DNA from: Hypsibius dujardini
Taxonomy: Eukaryota > Tardigrada > Eutardigrada > Parachela > Hypsibiidae
Direction of reading: 5' to 3'
Length of the DNA stretch: 30,152 nucleotides
Assembly: GCA_001579985.1 (NCBI GenBank)
Contig: LRSR01011546.1
Location: 1 to 30,152, forward strand
The notes beneath the pieces were generated by a model. That model saw nothing but the letters and a program-made list of their open reading frames with translations. It was not told the DNA's origin and did no database searches. Positions 20,624-30,087 of this stretch are shown one piece after another; positions within the stretch are counted from its first letter, which is position 1; every line of letters starts with the position of its first letter. The position numbers were made by a program, and so were the translations under genes.

Positions 20624-23600
20624 TCAGCCACTTTGACTGCATTGCCCGCCGTCCTCGGTCCCGTGGACACGAAACCGACAGATCGACGTGTACACAGTGC
20701 TGCCGTGGTTAGAGAGGACTTTTAGCTCTACGAAGCGGAACTGTCGGTCGTCCGGTGGCTGTTGCTGCAGCGGGAAAATTTGGATGTGGTCGCCGTGGTC
20801 TGCGTCGTACTCGTAACTGCCAAACTGAAACGGATCATCATCCCATTCGGATTCCAGGCCCTGTCAAATGACCACAGATAGATAAGCCTTACTGGCCTTC
20901 CAGCATGAGGAATCGGACCGCAGCCTTGGGTCATTCAATAACTGAGTCACTGGATATAAACCTTATTGACCTTCCAGCCTGAGGAATCGGACCACAACCT
21001 TGGGTCATTCAATGTCTGAGTCACTGGATATAAACCTTATTGGCCCTCCAGCATGAGGAATCGGACCGCAGCCTTGGGGTCATTCAATGACTGAGTCACT
21101 GGAATCCAGTGACTCAGTCATTCAGTCATCCAGTGACTGGATATGAACCTTTTTGGCCTTCCAGCCTGAGGAATCGGACCTGTTCCCGGTAACTCCTTTT
21201 CCTGGCCTATTATCGGTACGTTTCAATCGGACCTGTTCCTGGTGGCCGGATTTTGGACCAGATAAAGTCAAGAAGTAGCTTGCATACGACTAATTAAGCA
21301 GTGATTGGCTTGGCTTATGGCCCGGAATAGGTCAGGAAAAGTGATGACTAGGAAGGTCGGCTTCTTCATACCGTCCGTTGCAGTTCATTTGTTGGTTATC
21401 ACTGGTGTGGGGTGCTTACATAAACTTCAAATGATTTCGGAGCCGGTAGGAGCTTTCCCGTCGGTGACATTTTTCTCGGCATGTAATCCATTGCGAATGA
21501 GCTGATCCTGGTCATCGTCGCCAGCTTGATTACTACACCACCGGGGAATCCGATAAAGGGCCAGCATTCCCCAGGCATGAATCCCGGCTGTGGAATAAAT
21601 TCTTTTGACGATTTTCTTTATTTCTTTAAAATACTTATCTATAAATTTAGTAAGACCCTGTACTCGGTTACCCGGTACCCGTTTACCCAGTACCCGGTTA
21701 CCGGTATCCGGTTACCCAATACCCAGTACCCGGTTACCGGTATCCGGTTACCCAATACCCGGTACCCGGTTACCGGTATCGTTAACCGGTTACCTGGTAT
21801 CGTTACCCGGTTACCCAATACCCGGTAGCCGGTTACCCGGTATCGTTACCTGGTTACTCGGTGCCGTTACCCGGTTACCCAGTACCCGGTACCCAGTTAC
21901 GAGTTGTGTCGGTTTCTCATACTTGAATGATTAGTTCGGGAGAGAGAGGCAGCATTTCTTCCTGCGACACCCCAAACACGTTTGTGATTACTTGCGGGAC
22001 TTCTGCGGGGGTCGTGTCCCTGATCGAGATGACAGCTGCTCCGGTAGATTTAAGGGCGTAGTCAAACAAGCCGGTCGAGTCCGCCAAGAATTTCTCGTAA
22101 GCGTCCAGTGCGATTTGCTTCGCTCTTTCGGCTGTTATACCGTCTAAAACAATCTGACACGACATAAATAGAACATTAGCATGAAATAGGCGGTCGATGC
22201 ATGCATGTGTTACATTTATAAACTGGAACAGACCGAACGAGGAACCGGGATTGTACCTTTTCCAGCTCGGTCTTCAGGGTGCGGCGCCAGTGACTCATTT
22301 CTGCAAGGACATCACCCGGCATGACGAAGGTCCCCAGAAGCCACATGCGAATAGCCTGCGCTCGTTCCATTACCGTTCGCGGATTGGCCACCTATTCTAC
22401 AAACAATTTTTTCGGCGAGCAGGATTTCACTCTGCAGAAAGAGTTCCTACACACAGCGTGCAAAATGTACGAAGCGACAAATGAGCACCTCTTCGAACAG
22501 ACGTAACACTTCCTGTCGGACCGTTTCGTTGAGGAACTCTTCGCTTTTCCGGCGATTCTGCACGAACTGCACGAGATCAGCATGGACCGTGCGGATACGC
22601 AAGAGCTCTGCCGCTACGGATGCGGTCTCGAATCGCCGCGCGTCGTGATCAGCTTTGATTTTTCTTCAACCAAACAAAAAAGCGACACGCGGAAAGAATT
22701 TCAGTTGTCTGTTTAAAGGGATCATTTAGTGTTTGTGGATGAAGGGCGGACACCATTCACGTACTGGTCTCTCCCCTGCCGTGCGACTTCATTCCGCTCC
22801 GCCAGCACCTGAACCGACTTCGCGATGTTCTGGTAGGTTTTCCGGAGTTCGTTGAGCTCGGAATGTTTGGCAAGCAAGTCTTGGTGCTGGAGTGTCCAGC
22901 CGGATGTCTCGCTGCGAACGCGTTCGTCGATGAACCTAATAACGGACGACTGGAGCTCGCGCAGCTGCTTCGTTGAAAGCACTTCCGGCAGTTTGAAAGT
23001 GAGGTTCAAGTTTTGTAGTAGCTGTGGGCCGGGATCTTCGCGCTGAGAAGGTGCATTGTGGATGGATGAAACGGAAACGCGTCCGGATGGACCACGGCGG
23101 ACAAGTAGGGCACCGGACCAGCCCATATTACTAAACCCCAACCCTGAAAGGACGACAGGAGGTGTGGAAGTGTTTTTAGTCAGACACAATGAACTTGTGG
23201 ACGCCTAGTCTAACTTGTGGACGCCTAGTCTAACCTGCCTGTACCTATGACTGTATTCATGTCTGTGTCTGTATGTGTTTGCCTAGTCTGACTAAGTACA
23301 GTATAAGTACAATTTGTGTGTCTATAACCAGTCTACTTGTCTGCATATGTATGTGACGTAAGTATGGGTCTCTTCTTTGCCTATGTTTATGAATATTCCG
23401 TACGTCTCGTCTGTACCTTGTCTGCCTGTGTCTGCCTATTTTTGCGTATATATGTCTGAGTCTCTGCCAACTTTGCAATGCAAATGTTCATGGCCAGTCC
23501 GCCTATGCTTGCTTATGTTTGTCTATATGTCTATGTCTGTACGTCTATATGTCTCGATGTCTGTGTCTGTATTCTGCCTATGTCTGGTCATATGTCTATA

Positions 23601-24257
23601 TGTCTGCATCTATATGTCTCGATGTCTGTGTCTGTATTCTGCCTATGTCTGGTCATATGTCTATATGTCTGCATCTATATGTCTAGGTGTCTGCGTCTGT
23701 ATTCTGCCTATGTCTGGTCATATGTCTATATGTCTGCATCTATATGTCTAGGTGTCTGCGTTTTTATTCTGCCTATGTCTGGGCATATGCCTATATGTCT
23801 GCATCTATATGTCTAGGTGTCTGCGTCTGTATTCTGCCTATGTCTGGTCATATGTCTGTACCTCTTGTATGCGACTGTAAATCTCTCTTCCTGTCTCTCA
23901 CCGACAACAATGAGGACGCCTACAATGAGGCAGCCAGCGATCTGTTTCCATTCGTGCGTTTTCAGGCGTGGAAACTGAAAGGACGATCCGTGACCGTTGA
24001 CCTCATCACCCGGTCCTTCATCGCTGAACCTGAATTCATCACCTGCTGAGGAGAATGCACACAGTAGTTATTGTCAAAGAAAATCGACCTTCTTTTCTGG
24101 TACAGCAAGGAATCAGTTTATTGCAAGAGTTTTCAGTCTCAAGGAATTGTTGCATAAGAAAATACGCTGTAACTTATATACCTCCATGTGTGTGAGCTCG
24201 ACGGGGAAATGCAAATCGCTCAGAACTGCTGCTTGAAGAGGTAGCTCCAAACGCCAT
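20624..24257 (-). CDS. SUN-domain nuclear-envelope protein (complete, about 514 aa)
   Basis: Eight in-phase exons on the minus strand: 24257-24182, 24045 (or 24042)-23902, 23143-22765, 22663-22489, 22391-22257, 22153-21923, 21587-21420, 20860-20624. The N-terminus is a short Ser-rich tail (MAFGATSSS...), then an acidic stretch and a membrane segment at about 60-77 (IAGCLIVGVLIVVG). Helical coiled-coil sequence runs from about 110 to 320. The C-terminal SUN domain (about 325-505) is recognised by TGLFDYALKSTGA, PGECWPFIGFPGG, MSPTGKLLPAPKSFEVYG, FQFGSYEYDA, FVELKVLSNHG and YTSICRFRVHG. Family role: inner-nuclear-membrane half of the LINC complex, binding KASH proteins in the perinuclear space. 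The nucleoplasmic part is only about 60 residues, shorter than in SUN1/SUN2 and closer to SUN3/SPAG4, so the subfamily is left open. Head-to-head with the MICOS gene. Exon 1 is the least certain part: it is short, but opens with ATG and fits phase. Confidence 0.86.
20881..21180. repeat. 74-bp tandem array in SUN intron 7
   Basis: CTTCCAGC(A/C)TGAGGAATCGGACC recurs: GAGGAATCGG is at 20907, 20981, 21055 and 21168. The first two steps are 74 bp. The third is 113 bp because an inverted copy of the ACTGAGTCACTGGA segment is inserted there. Confidence 0.92.
21087..21121. repeat. Perfect 17+1+17 inverted repeat inside the 74-bp array
   Basis: ATGACTGAGTCACTGGA (21087-21103), one A, then its exact reverse complement (21105-21121). 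It carries two TGACTCAG-type AP-1-like palindromic cores. Confidence 0.95.
21661..21905. repeat. CCGGTTACCC / CCGGTACCC array in SUN intron 6
   Basis: About 245 bp of short, variable 7-9-bp units (CCGGTTAC, CCGGTACC, CCAATACC, GTATCGTTA) filling most of the intron 21588-21922. It reads partly as GGTACC and CCGGTTA palindromes. Confidence 0.93.
23520..23865. repeat. 65-bp minisatellite in SUN intron 2
   Basis: ATTCTGCCTATGTCTGG recurs at 23571, 23636, 23701, 23766 and 23831, an exact 65-bp period with few substitutions. It lies between the membrane-segment exon and the coiled-coil exon. Sequence from about 23220 to 23520 is a more decayed TGTCTGTATG-rich relative. Confidence 0.95.
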
Positions 24258-24850
24258 GTAACCTCTAAACCTTAAAAACTGACGGACAAATAAATCACTT
24301 TTTATTTACTTTTTTAATTAAATAATTAAATAATTAATCAGGCGTGGTTCGGGAACTCAATGCCGATGGTTCGAAAATCGGGGAAAGTGCACGTGCACGC
24401 ATCATCACACACACAAGGGCCAGCGCAGTGGCGCCGCCACACAACTAAATCTGCCAGTTCCAATGGAGTCACACCAACAGCGTACTTGGAACTGGAATCC
24501 TCACACTGGTGGATAATGTTGCACGATAATTCTAAATTCCGTCTCGCTCTTCCCTATTCGCCTTCGCCCAGTTCTGAGGTTTTTGCTGCAGTGGCGCCGC
24601 CACACAACTAAATCTGCCAGTTCCAATGGAGTCACACCAACAGCGTACTTGGAATTGGAATCCCCACACTGGTGGATAATGTTGCACGATAATTCCAAAT
24701 TCCGTCTCGCTCTTCCCTATTCGCCTTCGCCCAGTTTTTAGGTTTTGCTGCATTGATAATCTTGCCTGGCATTTTGAATTTCGATTCGACCATTCACTCG
24801 GAAATTTGATTTTAAAGAGCATTTGCAGTCGATTCACTGAGGGAACTACA
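24258..24850. promoter_or_regulatory. Shared divergent promoter region (SUN / MICOS genes)
   Basis: 593 bp between two outward start codons, so it should contain both promoters and 5' UTRs. More than half is a 163-bp tandem duplication (24425-24752). Outside it, GTGCACGTGCAC at 24387-24398 is a perfect palindrome holding a CACGTG E-box. An AT-rich stretch (TTTATTTACTTTTTTAATTA) lies at 24300-24335. No TATA box can be assigned with confidence. Confidence 0.6.
24425..24752. repeat. 163-bp tandem duplication in the divergent promoter
   Basis: GCAGTGGCGCCGCCACAC begins at 24425 and again at 24588. The two copies (to about 24587 and 24752) differ at only a few positions. Each contains an inner inverted pair CCAGTTCCAA ... 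TTGGAACTGG, exact in copy 1 and with one mismatch in copy 2. Confidence 0.95.
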
Positions 24851-26527
24851 ATGGTAAGTGAATTTCTGTCGTGAAATGAGAAATTTTTTGATGTTTTTCA
24901 AAATCACCTGCCTTTGCGTTTATATCAGGCCATGCGAAAGTTCCTCATAGTATCGGGTGCGGGAGGAGGATTCTCAATGAGCGCTGGGGTTTTGGGTTTT
25001 GGCGGCGCGTCGACAGCGACGAAGGAGCCTCCTCGGATGGTGAAAATTTCAGAAGTGAGTGAAAGGATGGAGCGGTCGATTGATTGAACGATTGATCGGT
25101 CAGTTGATTGATCGGTCGGTTGATTGATCGGTCGATTGATTTGATCGATTGATGGATTGATTGGTCGGTTGATTGATGGATTGATCAGTCGGTTGATTGA
25201 ACGTTTGATCGGTCAGTTGGCGAATCACTTTCACATGGTTGTCGGGCCTGACGGCTTATGAAGTCGTCCGTTGGATTGTTTGGGAAGATCAAGCTTGTTA
25301 TATGGTATGGTGAATTGAATTACAGAGGTGACCGTCAATTAATTTTTGATTGTCTTCTTGAACATTTTACAGACTGTGGCTGACTTAATTGATCGATTGA
25401 TTGATTGAATTGAAAGCGAATTTTCCTTTTTTTCCTTAATATTGTAGTTGCCGATCTACGATGAAACTCCACCAGTCAGCCGACAGGCCTACTACGTCGA
25501 GCCCACACCGACTCCAGTTTTGGAGCAGAAAGTCGCGGAAGTTCGAACAGCTATCCAATCCTGGTGGGGTGGTTCAGAAGTAAGTTTTTGCGTGTGAAGT
25601 TTTATTGAGAAGCCGTTTTTTAACGCTTCCTACCTGGGATGTTGTGAGTGTAGAAAGCGAGGCAGCGGGCACGAGAGATCTACGAAACGGGCAAGGCGCA
25701 CTCGCAAAGTAAGTCCATGAGACAATCATCGATATGAAGTTTACAATTCGATTGAAGAGGATTTGCCGTGACTGTCGAAACAGTTTCTTCTGCCCAAACT
25801 CGAATAAGGGTTTCATGGTATTCGCCGGTCGAGTGGGGTGTGTGTTCGGTGATGCGATAAAATACTGTTCTTTCAGGCAGTCTGGAAATGCTGCGCGACG
25901 ACACCAAAGTTCTTCCCCGAGCGATTCTCATCTCGACCGGTGGTCTTGTTGGACTTTTGTTGGCCTACCGAAGTACGTGTTCATGTTCTCGCTCCGCTAT
26001 TGATTATGTATGGGCAAAAGGGGCGGAGCAGGGGGTGCTCAGGTGGTTGAGTATACTCGAGGGTCCAGGGTATGGGCAAAAGGGGCGGAGCAGGGGGTGG
26101 TCAGGTGGTTGAGTACCCTGGAGGGTCCAGGGTATGGGCAAAAGGGGCGGAGCAGGGGTGGCAAGCTGGTGTCTCAAATCGGCGCTTTCTCTTTCGGCAG
26201 AGGGATTTTTCCGAAAGATTTTCTACACCGGTGTCGGATTGGGAGGGACAGCGGCCGTTTGCTACCCGACCGCGACGAAGGAACTATTCCGGGCCTCGCT
26301 GGCGAATGCAGCGGAGCTTAAAAAAAGTATGGCGAATCATTGGAGCTTTTACTGTTAATATGATTATAGGGACGAAGTGTCGTAGGTCGGTGAATTCGTT
26401 AAATTTGTGCTGAATTTGTGCAGCAATTGAAGCGAAAACCGGCACATCACTCAGCGTGAAAAAGGAGGAAAAACGGGCGCCGGAACCGGTCGCTGGGGCA
26501 AACGCGGAGGACGTCTCGCGTCGATAA
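24851..26527 (+). CDS. APOO: MICOS subunit, apolipoprotein O family (MIC26/MIC27-like, 213 aa)
   Basis: Seven exons: 24851-24853, 24929-25054, 25448-25579, 25654-25708, 25877-25972, 26201-26326, 26424-26527. The first coding exon is a bare ATG directly followed by GTAAGT; the alternative start is the ATG at 24932 (one residue shorter). Recognisable parts: a hydrophobic Gly-rich N-terminus, the family motif LPIYDE then YYVEPTPTP (about residues 44-66), a helical segment, membrane segment 1 (AILISTGGLVGLLLAY, about 121-136), a short loop, membrane segment 2 (FYTGVGLGGTAAVCYP, about 145-160), and a basic/acidic tail ending DVSRR. Family role: inner-mitochondrial-membrane MICOS component at crista junctions, binding cardiolipin. 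Length lies in the range of human MIC26 (198) and MIC27 (268); I cannot choose between them. Shares a 593-bp divergent promoter region with the SUN gene and converges on SLC12A8. Intron 5 holds a 62-bp tandem repeat. Confidence 0.84.
25070..25225. repeat. Degenerate GATTGATCGGTC repeats in MICOS intron 2
   Basis: GATTGATCGGTC(A/G)GTT-type units beginning about 15 bp after the donor at 25055. Related in motif to the GATTGATG array in MTMR9 intron 1. Confidence 0.85.
26008..26162. repeat. 62-bp tandem repeat in MICOS intron 5
   Basis: ATGGGCAAAAGGGGCGGAGC recurs at 26010, 26072 and 26134, exactly 62 bp apart, with spacers ending GAGGGTCCAGG. This core is nearly identical to that in the foldback arm at 11992-12016. 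Confidence 0.95.
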
Positions 26528-26738
26528 TTTCAGTACCGCGCCGGGAGATAAAAAAAACTGGGATTAAAAACTGGGGAGGGAAAAAGGATGGGTTCTAGAT
26601 AAAGCCTTCACATGATCATATAAAATGAGCCTGGGATAAATAGTTGTTTTTTTAAACCGGGGGCTGTTTTTTTAACCGGGATTCGTTGCGCTGAAAACGA
26701 GTTTGAGTCGTCGTCGCTGACGGAAATGATAATCCCGC
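26528..26738. other. Convergent 3' gap between MICOS and SLC12A8 genes
   Basis: 211 bp with no gene. ATTAAA at 26563-26568, 36 nt past the MICOS stop, is a possible plus-strand polyadenylation signal. The two facing TTTTTTTAAACCGGG and TTTTTTTAACCGGG motifs near 26647 and 26668 are a short direct repeat. No minus-strand signal was recognised. Confidence 0.4.
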
Positions 26739-27159
26739 TTAATGTTGTCGGCCTGTTGGTATAAACGGTGTCCGGTCGGATAAGCTGGGCGAACTGGCGC
26801 TTGCGATGAAACGACTCTCCTCGGGTACGGTGACTGTCGGCGGATCGGTGTTGTCGTTTTCCAGCTGGGAGTGCTCCGGTTGACCGGATATTTTGCCCGT
26901 AATCCAGTCCAATGGATGGAATTGGACAATCCCTGCGAAGCAGACACGACTGGATGTAAAGAACTGCGTCATGGGTTATCAAGTCTATTTCACGTTACCG
27001 GGTGAAGGATTTGGGGTGAAAAAGTGGACTACGATGTAGATGAGACCCAGGGAACTGACGGTTGACAGTGCCGACTCCCATTGAATTACGAATGCCATGA
27101 TAATCATTACAATTGCCTGAAATAGATAAATATACATACATGCAGGCAGGCAGGCAGGC

Positions 27160-27206
<47 letters not shown>

Positions 27207-30087
27207 TAGATAGATAGACATGCAGACAGGCAGGCAGACAGACAGACAGACAGAAAGAAGGAAAAACAAACGGACAGACAGATAAACGGGCAGACAGACG
27301 GGCAGACAGGCAGGCATAGAAACAGACAGACAAATGGGCAGACAGGCAGGCTGACATAGACCCACACAGACAGAGAAACGGATAGGCAGATCGACAATCA
27401 GACGTACAGCCCAACAGGAAGATGAACCCAAAGACCGACGAGAGACAGCAAGATAATAGACGGCTATAGCTTACTGATATCAGTGCCACCCAGCGGCTAT
27501 GGTACTTCAACAGACCGTCGCCCGGTTTACTTAGCACAGGACATGGTACTGAAAAATAAAACTGACACGTTTTTTAGTTTGCCTCCAATAAAGGCGATCT
27601 TCGATCCTACTACTGTAAATACCTTTAGCCGAGATCAAAGGGTCTTTCGGTGTTCCCACGCCGGAGCCCGTTCCGGATCCCAAGAGATGACTACGCTCCG
27701 ATGCCAAGGAATTAGCCGTGCTGCTGTGCGTCATATTTCCGTAGTTTTCACGGTCGGCGGGTGAGCGAACTGCCTTCGGGCTGCGACTCTCCGGCGAGGC
27801 TATGCGGCCCTCTCGTAGGCCCTGCTGCAGCCACTGGGTCGTCGCGGTGAGTTCACGCGACACCTGGAGTTTGTACGTAGTGGAGAGGGCAAAATAGGCG
27901 TAATTGATGACGGCGAAGGTCATGAAATGTGAGGTGGTAATGACGGGGGCGAGGAAGTTAATGCGACCAATCAGTACGAAGAGGAGCGCGAACACCGCGG
28001 CGACCAGCACAGACAGGAGTGGCGTCTGGAACCTCGCCCACTGAAATGTAAAATCATAACCGATCGATACTTTCTGCAACTTTTACAAAAGTTCTTTGCA
28101 CTTCAATTTGTTGCGTTATTAATTAAATTAAGCGGCTTGGAATACGTCTCCAAACAATTTAAACGCACAGGGCGTATTAATTGTTTAACGATCCTGCTCC
28201 GTCGACTTACCACCCAGTCAAGTTTTCGTAGTCCTGGAATGGATGTCTCCTTTGCGATTCTCTGTAGGACAAACAGCGAGTAAAGATTGACGGCCTCGTC
28301 AAATCTTGAGTATGTACCGCCACATACCGCTAGAATTCTAGATGCGTTAAAGATCGCCCCCATTCCAGAGGCAAAAGAGGATACGAAGATGGCCAAGATG
28401 ATGAAAACTTGGATTGCTGCCATCTAAAAGAAGTTTGCAATTGCCCACCACCAAGGAAATTATTGGGTCTTCAATTGTTATTTTCTGTCTGTCAGTATGT
28501 CTGTCTGTGGGCCTGCCTATGTGTCTTTATATCTGCCTGTGTATCTGTATATCAATGTGTCTGCATGTCTGTGGATCTGCCTATGTATCTGTGTGTCTTG
28601 TCTGGATGCCTTGTATTTCTGTCTACCTGTCTGTATGATTGTCTGCCTGCCTGTTTGTCTTGTCTGTATGCCTTGTATTTCTGTCTACCTGTCTGTATGA
28701 TTGTCTGCCTGCCTGTATGTCTTGTCTGTATGCCTTGTATGTGTGTCTGCTTTTCTATTTGTCTACCTGCCTGTATGCTTATCTGTCCGTCTGTTGGTCT
28801 GTCTGCCGATCTGTCCGTCTGTTGGTCTGTCTGCCGATCTGTCCGTCTGTTGGTCTGTGTCACATTTCTCGGCATTACGTTACAGGCAACCCGAACGTTG
28901 CTTTACCCGAACTACAGTATGTGGATGCTCCAGCAGATACGATCGGATCACACTCGCCCCCAGCAGTAGGATAAACAGGAAATGTACTCCCATGCTGTGC
29001 GGACAAAACGGTGATGAAAATGAATTATGCACCGCTAAGAGGTTTCGGTCGGTATTATCTCTCAGCTGAACTGGCACGGCACATTAACCGGACTGAACAA
29101 TTGCACGACAAAAGTACCTGCAAAACAGGGCGGCGAACGTCCCCTTTGGGATGCTCCTGTGGGGGTCACGCAAATCGGCAGCGATGTTAAATCCCACCAG
29201 CACTCCAACGGTCGACGGGAAGAAGATCCCCAAGGACTGGAAATAGTCCCGCCAAGACGGAGTGCTTTGGTAGAGGTTTTCCTGCAGCTGCCAGCTCGAA
29301 GGTCCCTCCACTCCGAACTCTGCAACGCAAACCGATTTATATATATAATATATATAATTATATTAATATATATATATCGTCAATGAATCAATGGATTCCA
29401 AAATTCCATATCGTCAATGCAGCAGTCGGTCGTTATTAACACATGACATAATAGTCATTGCCGACTATTATTTCTGTTCGAAAATAGCAGCAGGATTCTG
29501 GGATGGGGGCGGGGGGGGGTACATCCCCGATACCTGGAATTTTTCGGAACAGCGCCCCGACAAAGAAGTCTCCCACTCCCAGGGCAATGAGGATGACGAT
29601 GATGTATTGCGCTCGAATGATCCATTTGATCCCGACCACGTTCAACGCTGCACCGGAAAGAAAAGCACAATTAAGTCTCGACTCTCACTTCCGGTCTGAG
29701 AGCGGAACCCTTTTCCGTCCAAATGTCCAATATCATTAGATTCTAATTTCTCTACTATAACGTTGAAACGAATATATAACAAAATTAAATAAATTATAAA
29801 ATTAAATAAATTATAAAATTCAATAAATAGAATCAATTAGACAAATTATAAAATATCTAAAATTAATTATAAAATTAATTTGTTTAAAATTGACGTGCAT
29901 TAAACTGAACTAATGCACTGAACCGTTTTCAGTCAATATGAGAAGGACGCGGAAGAGCCTTACCTGTTAAGAGTAGCAAGCAACCGGAAGCCACCGCACG
30001 GACCGCCCAGTCGTGATCGACGGTGTCGTAGTAGATGCCCACAATCAACTCTCCCATACCCAAAACGTGGAGAGCGGACGAAGCCAC
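26739..30087 (-). CDS. SLC12A8: SLC12A8-like cation-chloride cotransporter family protein, 5'-truncated by window edge
   Basis: Ten in-phase exons on the minus strand: 30087-29964, 29647-29534, 29319-29118, 28994-28907, 28423-28328, 28261-28211, 28040-27623, 27548-27475, 27116-26999, 26932-26739 (stop). This gives 492 residues in the window; N-terminal helices lie beyond 30152. Amino acid/polyamine/organocation transporter signatures are clear: NVVGIKWIIRAQY, the FFPSTVGVLVGFN...DLRDPHRSIPKG helix and loop, FASGMGAIFNASRIL, and LIGRINFLAPVITT. A long Ser-rich cytosolic loop (in exon 28040-27623) is followed by VALISAIVMIIMAFVIQWESAL and a C-terminal tail ending GRQH. The split C-terminal bundle after a long loop fits SLC12A8 rather than SLC12A9. 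Mammalian SLC12A8 has been reported to transport polyamine/amino-acid substrates and, debatably, nicotinamide mononucleotide; the substrate here is unknown. The 66-nt intron 28262-28327 keeps an open frame. Introns contain long TCTG/CAGA arrays. Confidence 0.88.
27135..27400. repeat. CAGA/CAGG array in SLC12A8 intron
   Basis: Pure (CAGA)n with GCAGGCAGG flanks, decaying into CAGACGGGCAGAC units. It lies inside the 27117-27474 intron, only some 20 bp from the acceptor of the exon at 27116. Confidence 0.93.
28485..28865. repeat. TCTG-derived minisatellites in SLC12A8 intron
   Basis: Contains a 62-bp unit (CTTGTCTGTATGCCTTGTAT at about two to three positions 62 bp apart) and, at 28782-28858, three copies of a 28-bp unit (GATCTGTCCGTCTGTTGGTC). 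It lies in the 28424-28906 intron. Confidence 0.9.
29339..29377. repeat. (TA)n tract and adjoining G-run in SLC12A8 introns
   Basis: TATATATAATATATATAATT-type tract just upstream (minus sense) of the exon at 29319. In the same intron, 29501-29519 carries GGATGGGGGCGGGGGGGGG, a long G-run right after the donor of the exon ending at 29534. Confidence 0.85.
29770..29890. repeat. AT-rich AAATTAAATAAATTATAA repeats in SLC12A8 intron
   Basis: AT-only stretch with a 19-20-bp unit (AAATTAAATAAATTATAA) in about two copies, followed by related AATTATAAAAT motifs. It lies in the 29648-29963 intron. Confidence 0.85.

Noticed and set aside
23520-23865. CRISPR-like regular spacing in this and the other exact-period arrays
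   Set aside because: Whole units repeat, including the would-be spacers, and the setting is a eukaryotic intron. These are tandem minisatellites, not CRISPR.
24501-24837. Two repeated minus-strand frames upstream of the SUN start
   Set aside because: They are the two copies of the 163-bp promoter duplication; no in-phase link to SUN exon 1, which has its own ATG.
26010-26413. Frames starting MGKRGGAGG at 62-bp steps
   Set aside because: Produced by the intronic tandem repeat; they run through the true exon 6 in the wrong frame.
28639-28969. Possible missing SLC12A8 exon between 28907 and 28423
   Set aside because: Joining the two exons gives a segment of the same length as my recalled family sequence (LLGA to FASGM), so no exon is missing.
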